DNA of 64,000 bases from Takashimella koratensis (taxonomy: Eukaryota; Basidiomycota; Tremellomycetes; Trichosporonales; Tetragoniomycetaceae), in contig BCKT01000008.1 of the NCBI GenBank assembly GCA_003116875.1, positions 1,324,322 through 1,388,321 of the forward strand, given 5' to 3'. How positions within the stretch are numbered: the first letter of the stretch is position 1; every line of letters begins with the position of its first letter. This document shows positions 58,108-64,000 of this stretch, piece by piece. The notes beneath the pieces were generated by a model. The model saw nothing but the letters and a program-made list of their open reading frames with translations, searched no databases and was not told the DNA's origin. A program made the position numbers and the translations under genes.

Positions 58108-60634
58108 ATGGACCAAGATACTCGCCCAGCTGACTCTCAGGACCGGCCCCGGAGTAGAATCACTCGCAACCGCCCGGCACTTTCGTGTTCGGAATGTATT
58201 CGACGGTGGGTTCTTGCTCTCCACACCGTAGACAAGCTCATCCTGTGACAGGAAAATACGTTGCGACCGCGTAAATCCCTGTGCTCCATGTGTGACGCGA
58301 AACAATTCGGATCTCTGCTTCTTCAAGCCGCCAGTCACGTCCAGCAGGTGAGCAGTCTGTGAAGACTTGGCTGTAACACACAGACGCCCACGCCAAAGAC
58401 AGCGGACGCAAGAAAAGCGTCAAGATATGTTCGCCGAAGAGGAAAGCAAATCAGGAGAGAGCCCGAGCTGCGATGAGCAATCCCCCCTCGAAGCTACCGA
58501 GAATCATCCTCCATCGCTTCCAATCACTCGACAGGTCGACGTCCAGACTGAGCCCGCTGTATGGGACATGGAGGACTATCTCAGTATGTGAAACGGTGTT
58601 TTACATGCTTATCTTAAAGCGGGCGGGTCCATGTCCGCCAAGCGAGATTTCTCAGCTGCAGGCCAGAGAAGGGAGAAACAGGCCAACGCTCTATCGGAAG
58701 CGGCAGCGCTTGTCGGACCTGCCGGGTCACGGATAGTCTCCTCTACCCTTGATCCGCTGTTCGAGACCCTTTTCGAGCAGGTCATTGATAACCTTCCCAA
58801 GGACCGCGCGGTCATGGACTTGTTGGTCGCCAGATACTTTTCTTGCGTTTCCTGGCATTGGCACGGTAAGTTCCGGCTTTATCAGTGCTCATGAGAAGTT
58901 CTGCATGCGCCATCTTTCAAAGAGGAGTACATAGTCTTTAGGCAGCTCCTCGATGCGGGACATTGGAAAGTGGTTGACCCGTTATGGTTGAGTATCCTCA
59001 TGATGGTACGTGAGAGAGATCGACAAAGCTGATGTTGGTAGGTACTTTCGGCCGCGATCAACTCTCTGGAGGGTTATAACCATCCATGTGTGGTCTCACT
59101 GGGCTCACAGAATATTGCGAGTCTGCCCAACCAAATGTTCAAGTGTGCTTGTGCCGCGCTGGGATGCGGAGACTGGCTTGGGGAGCCCAAAATAAGAGCG
59201 ATTCAGGTGGGTCTGAGATCTACAATCACTAACTGACAGACTATCTGTCTGATTAATGCCTACCTGATATGGGAAGCGACGCCCGAGTGAGTCATTTGCT
59301 TGGATACCTAGCTGATTGCATAGCTCAACCGGAAAGTTGGAGCGATTCAGTGTCATTGCGGTGCGATTGTGCCAGGCACTACAGCTCAATGGTATCCCGG
59401 ATGACCCGGATCAGATCCCTGCTATTGATGACCCCGCCACCGACGGCCTATCCTCGGCCCTCAAGCGGCAGCTCGCGCTACGCTTGACCTACGTGGTGGC
59501 CACCATTGATCAGATGAATCATCGTCTTCGGCTTGCCATTCCACAGGAAGACTGTCAGTGGAGTGTACTTCGATGCTGACGAGAACAGTGGGGCCCTCGC
59601 TTCCTGCCAACTACGACGACGACCAGCTGTCCTTGTACGAAGATTTGGATCCTGTACCTCGTCCTCATCTGACCGATGCATCCCTCATTGTGAGTTCACT
59701 CTTGTGCGTCGCTGACAGCAGATGATTCACTATGAAACGGCATGCATCCAACGCCGGTACCAAGATCTCATCCGATCGTCCCCTAAGCCTCCATTCCCCT
59801 TGTTGAACGATATCACCAGTCGCTTGCTGTAAGTCTTGATCAGAACTGGTCTGATGGGTAGAGCTGTCTATGACCGGTATCAGCTAGGGATATCGCCGCC
59901 GAATGAGACTCCTACAAAGGCGTGGGCCCGTCGAATGGCTGCGATCAATATCTGGACGCGCCGGGTCAGGATTGTCCGCCCATGTGAGTAAAGAGAACAC
60001 GAGAGTGCTGATAGAAGGGATCCAGTTCTATCCTGCAAGAAGAGAGGACGAAGCCCTTCGCGATATTGTCACGAACAGCGCCAGAGAATTGTTGCGATGC
60101 GTTTTAGAGTTGCGGCGAACCAAAGCCCCTTTGGTACGAGGAAGGTGAGTGACAGTGTGAGCAATGCTAAAGTAAGCTTCTATCTCATGCACGTCGAGGT
60201 AAGTTCAGGTGGCGACAGGACTAACGTATAGTCGTCATTCCTCGTACTCATTCAACGTGCGTGGCATCTTACGGGCGCGGACGCCGCCAAAGACGATATC
60301 TTGCTGGCGTCGATTGTTGCGGTCTTCGAAGACTACTCTAGCTCCCTGTGGCCAGCGGTCAAACGTGCGGCCGACATTGGTGCAAGTACAAACCGCTTGC
60401 TACTGGAGACGCTACAAGACAGGAGACGGTTCCAAGGAATGAACGAGAGGTGAGGTAGAGCAGTCGCCCGCAACTGACGACAGCTTTGTTCACGCTTTGA
60501 AGCGTATTATGAGGACTGTTCGCAAGCAACAGGAAGAAACTGCTGCCCCGATCGACTTTGCTGAGCTTTTGGCGTTGATCGCGCCCGATTGGCAATCGAA
60601 CCAGGACTTTTGGCCACCTTTGACATCGATGTAA
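58108..60634 (+). CDS. Zn2Cys6 transcription factor, fungal-specific domain
   Basis: About 720 residues. The start MDQDTRPADSQDRPRSRITR is followed by PALSCSECIRR, spliced to KIRCDRVNPCAPCVTRNNSD and LCFF, giving C-x2-C-x6-C-x5-C-x2-C-x8-C. After a linker, DYLTGGSMSAKRDFSAAGQR and the middle homology region appear: VMDLLVARYFSCVSWHWHVL, HAPSFKEEYIVF, LSILMMVLSAAINSLEG. The last exons give HALKRIMRTVRKQQEETAAP and WQSNQDFWPPLTSM. Several internal splice sites were set to keep one frame (for example the exon joining EDYL to TGGSM) and remain provisional. It follows oxoprolinase 2 in the same direction; regulation of the module is plausible. Confidence 0.83.
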
Positions 60635-60672
60635 AGCACATGCATTCCTAGAATTCCAGAGGAGGCTCTATA

Positions 60673-61632
60673 TCACCAGCGAGGTGCTACGCCCGCCGCA
60701 GCAAAATCCTCGGCGATCCCACGAGTCATGGCAAGGACGTCACCAGTCATGACAATGGCTTCGTAACCCTTTTCTCTCGCGGCGATCGCTTGTTTGCCCG
60801 GGGCCCATCCGATCACCTTCTTTCCGGCTTTCTTAGCTGTGACAAAGATTCTATCAATCGCGGCGAGAAGCGCCGGGTCGTCCTGTTTTAACTGACCCAT
60901 TGATTGGGCGAGGTCGAATGGTCCCATGAAAATAGCGTCTGCGGTTAGCTTTTCTCAGTCAGAGACTCACCGACGCCATCGACCGAGCAGATCTCTTCAA
61001 TATTTTCCACTCCCGTCTTAGTTTCAACCTGACAGATGACGAGGATGGATTTGTTGGCAAGGGCAGTGTATTCTTCGCCGCTATAAGTTCGCGGCATGCC
61101 ATTGTTGCCCGGGTATCGGAAGGCTTGATGCGCAAAAGTTGCGCCTGTTCCCCGGATTCCCTGGGGCACATATCGAGCGCGACTGACGATCAACTCGGCT
61201 TGAGCCTGGAGTTAGATGATAAAGGCTGCTCGCTCACCTTTGTTTCAGTCATCGGGACGATGAATCCATGAGCGCCGGCGTCTAGGACTCGTTTGATCAT
61301 CCATGATTCCGATCCAAACCCTGGGAGGCGGACAATCTGCGTCAGACGCATCCTGTCAGATACTTACTGGAGATACGCCGAGGCTGGCAATGACGTGCAA
61401 GGAGTCATACACGGAGGCATCATCCTGATTTCCGTGCTCTGCATCCATTACAACAAACTATCGTTAGCGTCAAACAGTGGTCACTCACGTCTAAACCAGC
61501 TCGCGCCATTCCAGCCAGAATTCGATTGTGGCTAGAACCTGGTAGCTTGTTCAGTAGCCCATACGCAACCCGCTGCTCATCGAAGCAAGTCAGGAGTGGG
61601 TTGACACCCTTCGGAACACTGTTGAGAGGCAT
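60673..61632 (-). CDS. HpcH/HpaI-family class II aldolase
   Basis: About 260 residues. The start MPLNSVPKGVNPLLTCFDEQ is the best ATG; the open frame extends about 13 codons further. Motifs are IVRLPGFGSESWMIKRVLDA with the catalytic Arg, GAHGFIVPMTETK, YVPQGIRGTGATFAHQAFRY, VICQVETKTGVENIEEIC with the metal-binding Glu, and AIFMGPFDLAQSMG with the metal-binding Asp. The family cleaves 2-keto-4-hydroxy acids to pyruvate (or glyoxylate-type products) and an aldehyde, as in 2-keto-3-deoxyrhamnonate or 4-hydroxy-2-oxoheptanedioate catabolism. It ends AGVAPRW and is divergent from the FAH-family gene (189 nt). Confidence 0.92.
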
Positions 61633-61821
61633 GATGGATAGTCTCGTACCGGCTTGCGGCAGGTGAGGCACCTTTTATCATTTCGTGTTCTGGCCAATTA
61701 GCGACTTGGTTTATCTCCGAAGTCCCCTCCGCGGACGACTGGACACCTTATTCCCGAACCTGAGGTATAAGGTTGTCCTGGGAAATGCTAACAGGACTAC
61801 CCAGAAGTGTCAAGAGAGAGA
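61633..61821. promoter_or_regulatory. Divergent promoter, aldolase and FAH-family genes
   Basis: A 189-nt shared promoter with CCGCGGAC at 61729-61736 within TCCGCGGACG, the same octamer found twice upstream of FAD oxidoreductase 2. A common regulator for these genes is inferred. Confidence 0.45.
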
Positions 61822-62842
61822 ATGTGGAGCCGATTAATTCGTTTTCTGGACAAGCAGGGCATCGAGCGCTTGGGAGAGCCTTGCGATCCGGAGCAAGATG
61901 GTGAGTTCAGGGTAGGGCTGTATTGACTGTAGTGGGTTCTGCCATCAAAAACGGAGAGAGCGTCTCTGCGTTTATTATTGAAGCAAAGAGTCCTTGGGAT
62001 GACGGATCGGTGACGAGTCAAAGGGCTACCGTCCACACTGTGAGCAGTTGTCGGCGCTAGTAGCTAACAACAAGCTGTTGTCCCCCATCGCTCCGAACCA
62101 GGTTGGCACTATTCGCTGCACCGGTCTCAGCTACACTGATCATGCCGTAAGTCCACTTCCGACTTAACACTGATGCCAGGCTGAAATGGGTCTTGCCCTC
62201 CCCAAAGTACCGTCTGTCTTCCTCAAGCCGGCAGAAGCCTTGGGAAATCCAAACTCAGACGTTTGCATCCCCAAGACTTGTCAAAAGGAGGAGATGGACT
62301 GGGAGGTCGAACTCGCGGTTGTTGTTGGAAAGGACTGTCGTGATGTTCCCGAGGAGGATGCACTGAGCTACGTCCTGGGCTACACCGTCGCCAACGATCT
62401 CACTGCGAGGACACATCAGGCTAGCAGTAGTCAGTGGTGCTACGCCAAAGGTATGTTGGAGGTACGAGAGAGCTAATCCCAGGCTTTGATGGGTTCTGCC
62501 CTCTGGGCCCAGTGCTTGTTTCAGGAAACTCGCTGCCAGACCCACATGTCATCAAGTTATCTACGCATGTTAACGGGGTACAGAAGCAGTCTGGTTCGGC
62601 TTCTTTGATGATTTTCCCTTTGAAGCGGTAACCTTGGGCTGTGGTAATGGCTGACAGACAGGGTCGTTTCGTACCTATCTCAGGGATCCACCCTTCGTGC
62701 TGGAACAGTCATTATCACCGGCACCCCGCCAGGTATTGGGAGCGGGATGAAGCCACCTCAGTGGCTGAAAGACGGAGATGAGGTGTGCTGCTGGATCTCT
62801 CATGGAATGGGTACATTGGTAAACAAAATCGTGTACGCTTGA
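61822..62842 (+). CDS. Fumarylacetoacetate-hydrolase (FAH) family protein
   Basis: About 290 residues. The start MWSRLIRFLDKQGIERLGEP opens the short N-terminal domain. The catalytic domain has IRCTGLSYTDHAAEMGL, PSVFLKPAEAL, EEMDWEVELAVVVGKDCRDV with the paired metal-binding Glu residues, VLGYTVANDLTARTHQ, WCYAKGFDGFCPLGPVLVS, and TVIITGTPPGIGSGMKPP near the end; it closes LVNKIVYA. The family hydrolyses acylpyruvates, opens or decarboxylates oxo-acids (fungal relatives act on oxaloacetate or 2-keto-3-deoxy acids). Position next to a pyruvate-type aldolase supports a keto-acid substrate. Its stop is a single nucleotide from the end of the next, convergent gene. Confidence 0.92.
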
Positions 62843-62843
62843 G

Positions 62844-63751
62844 CTAGTTTAACCTGGGCGTAGCCCGCTCGTACCAATCACGCAATGCAATGAGATCCAT
62901 TCCATCTTCACCTTCGTACTGCGAAGCGATACGACGATAAAAGTCGGCGGCTCCTCGATGCATCGCGGTCATGCTGTTATCAGAGAGCTCTGAGTTGACG
63001 AAATCGCTAACAGCGTCCATCTCCGCTACCCAGCGATACGCCTTTGAGGGCATGGTCTTGAGGGCTCGGGTAATGAAGGCTAGGTTCCCAGGGGAGGTCG
63101 CCAAAAGCTCTTCCAACAGGGCGTCGGCGGTGGAGGGTGAGTTGTGGGCGGCGGCGATGATCATTAGAGCACCAAGAGCTACGAGTCCCTCTGCCATCAG
63201 TCCAAGCTTCAAAGATACTCACTGCCGATTCCTCCGTGAGCCATTTTGAGAGAGCTTGCCGCGCCAACGTCAGCGTTGCGTAGCCGTTTGAAGTGTAAGC
63301 CAAAGTCGTTGAGGCTAAGAACCTTTCCCGCGGCTGAGTCATCGAGGGTCGAGATGTAAATGATCGGTCGTCGAGTGTCACTGGGAGGATCTCCAATGAT
63401 GCACCCGTCAACGAAGGGAATGACGCTGTCAAAGAGGTGTCGTATCTTTGACAAAGATTCGGGATCGATAGCATTACATTCGACGAAAATGGCTGTCGTG
63501 TTGACGTGTCGTGCCCGCTCCGCGACCGAACTGGCAACCTGGAACGCTTGGGCAGGAGGTACGACACTGAGTATGATATCGCTGGAGCGTAAAATGCTGT
63601 CCATATCTGTGGGGATCATTCCAGCTTGATTGGCGCGCTCAATGGAAGCTGCACTACGTCCGTCGGCAGGGTAGAGAACGCGAGCGGTCGTGTGCCCGGC
63701 AAGACCAGCACCCATCATCCCTGGCGCGAGGATAGCTATTGTCGGCGACAT
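62844..63751 (-). CDS. 3-hydroxyisobutyrate/6-phosphogluconate dehydrogenase-like protein with DUF1932-type C-terminus
   Basis: About 285 residues, one intron. The start MSPTIAILAPGMMGAGLAGH has the GxGxxG-like NAD(P) loop (APGMMGAG, the first Gly being replaced). Then SSDIILSVVPPAQAFQVASS, AIFVECNAIDPESLSKI and VDGCIIGDPPSDTRRP mark the Rossmann domain. The intron joins SLKMAHGGI to GKGLVALGALMIIAAAHN, which holds the central Lys-containing helix and starts the all-helical DUF1932-like domain. It ends ERATPRLN. Family members oxidise or reduce beta-hydroxyacids. It is divergent from the partial gene at 63943 and converges with the FAH-family gene. Confidence 0.85.
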
Positions 63752-63942
63752 CGTATAGCTGATAGTTCTGACGCCAAGGTGTGATCTGCGTGTCTTATCG
63801 AAACTACGACCTTCGGAAATAGTCCATAAATTCGGACGAGAAAATCGGACATGTGGGCGTACCTTATGTCCGTAACAGTAGAAAAGATGATCCACTCCCA
63901 GTGCGTTCAAACAGATACCTCCACCGATCTCATCTCCTCACC
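63752..63942. other. Short divergent intergenic region
   Basis: A 191-nt promoter shared by the dehydrogenase-like gene and the gene running off the window. It contains TCCGTAACAG and TTCGGACGAG sequences but no distinct palindrome. Confidence 0.4.
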
Positions 63943-64000
63943 ATGCCCAAGCCAGAGCTCGAGTTCGTCGACGTGCAGACCCACTTCAAGTGGGAACGTA
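63943..64000 (+). CDS. Start of an unidentified gene, cut by the window end
   Basis: The first 19 codons only, from ATG at 63943: MPKPELEFVDVQTHFKWER. The start context CACCATG is good and the frame is open to the end. Too short to assign to a family. Its position continues the catabolic cluster, so it may be another enzyme of the set. Confidence 0.55.
   Translation, partial: MPKPELEFVDVQTHFKWER

Noticed and set aside
1..64000. tRNA, rRNA and CRISPR features.
   Set aside because: No clover-leaf-like sequence with a proper T-arm, no rRNA-like sequence and no regularly spaced repeats were seen; a eukaryotic nuclear window would not contain CRISPR arrays.

Overview
The window is nuclear DNA from an intron-dense fungus, most likely a basidiomycete of the Tremellomycetes type (this placement is inference). 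Almost every gene is split by many introns of about 35 to 60 nt with GTGAGT/GTAAGT-like donors, CTGAC/CTAAC branch sites and CAG/TAG acceptors. The proteins are fungal: Eaf7, Tlg2-type syntaxin, Nup53, Ufd1, UDP-glucose dehydrogenase, Zn2Cys6 regulators and Dal5-type permeases. Gene boundaries were built by joining exons by eye, so internal splice sites are provisional while most starts and stops are well supported.

Layout. 83-9853 (module A) holds a Dal5-family permease, a divergent 5-oxoprolinase/hydantoinase-family protein and an FAD-dependent oxidoreductase. 10452-13563 carries a membrane-anchored PC-esterase-like protein and a TfdA/taurine-type 2-oxoglutarate dioxygenase. 14871-30712 is mostly a housekeeping stretch: UDP-glucose dehydrogenase, Eaf7, two tandem small secreted paralogues, Ufd1, syntaxin, a three-RRM RNA-binding protein and Nup53. 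30887-37900 holds a phytanoyl-CoA dioxygenase-like protein, a transaldolase-family protein, a Zn2Cys6 regulator and an inositol-phosphate/glycerophosphodiester-type permease. 37901-41272 is a gene-free, AT-richer island with a foldback/MITE-like element and a dispersed direct repeat.

41273-64000 (module B and surroundings) is a catabolic gene cluster: NAD-formate dehydrogenase, a second FAD oxidoreductase, a Zn2Cys6 regulator, two short-chain dehydrogenases, a second Dal5-type permease divergent from a second oxoprolinase-family protein, another Zn2Cys6 regulator, an HpcH/HpaI aldolase, an FAH-family hydrolase, a 3-hydroxyisobutyrate/6-phosphogluconate-dehydrogenase-like protein with a DUF1932-type tail, and the start of one more gene.

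The most notable observation is that permease, oxoprolinase and FAD oxidoreductase occur twice about 44-50 kb apart, both times with the permease and oxoprolinase head to head. Module B adds enzymes that could carry a ring-opened, oxidised product down to small acids (uptake, ATP-dependent lactam/imide opening, amine or amino-acid oxidation, alcohol/aldehyde steps, acylpyruvate-type hydrolysis, retro-aldol cleavage, formate removal). The substrate is not known from sequence; a pyroglutamate-like, hydantoin-like or other lactam compound is an inference. Shared palindromic promoter motifs within each module support co-regulation but remain to be tested.
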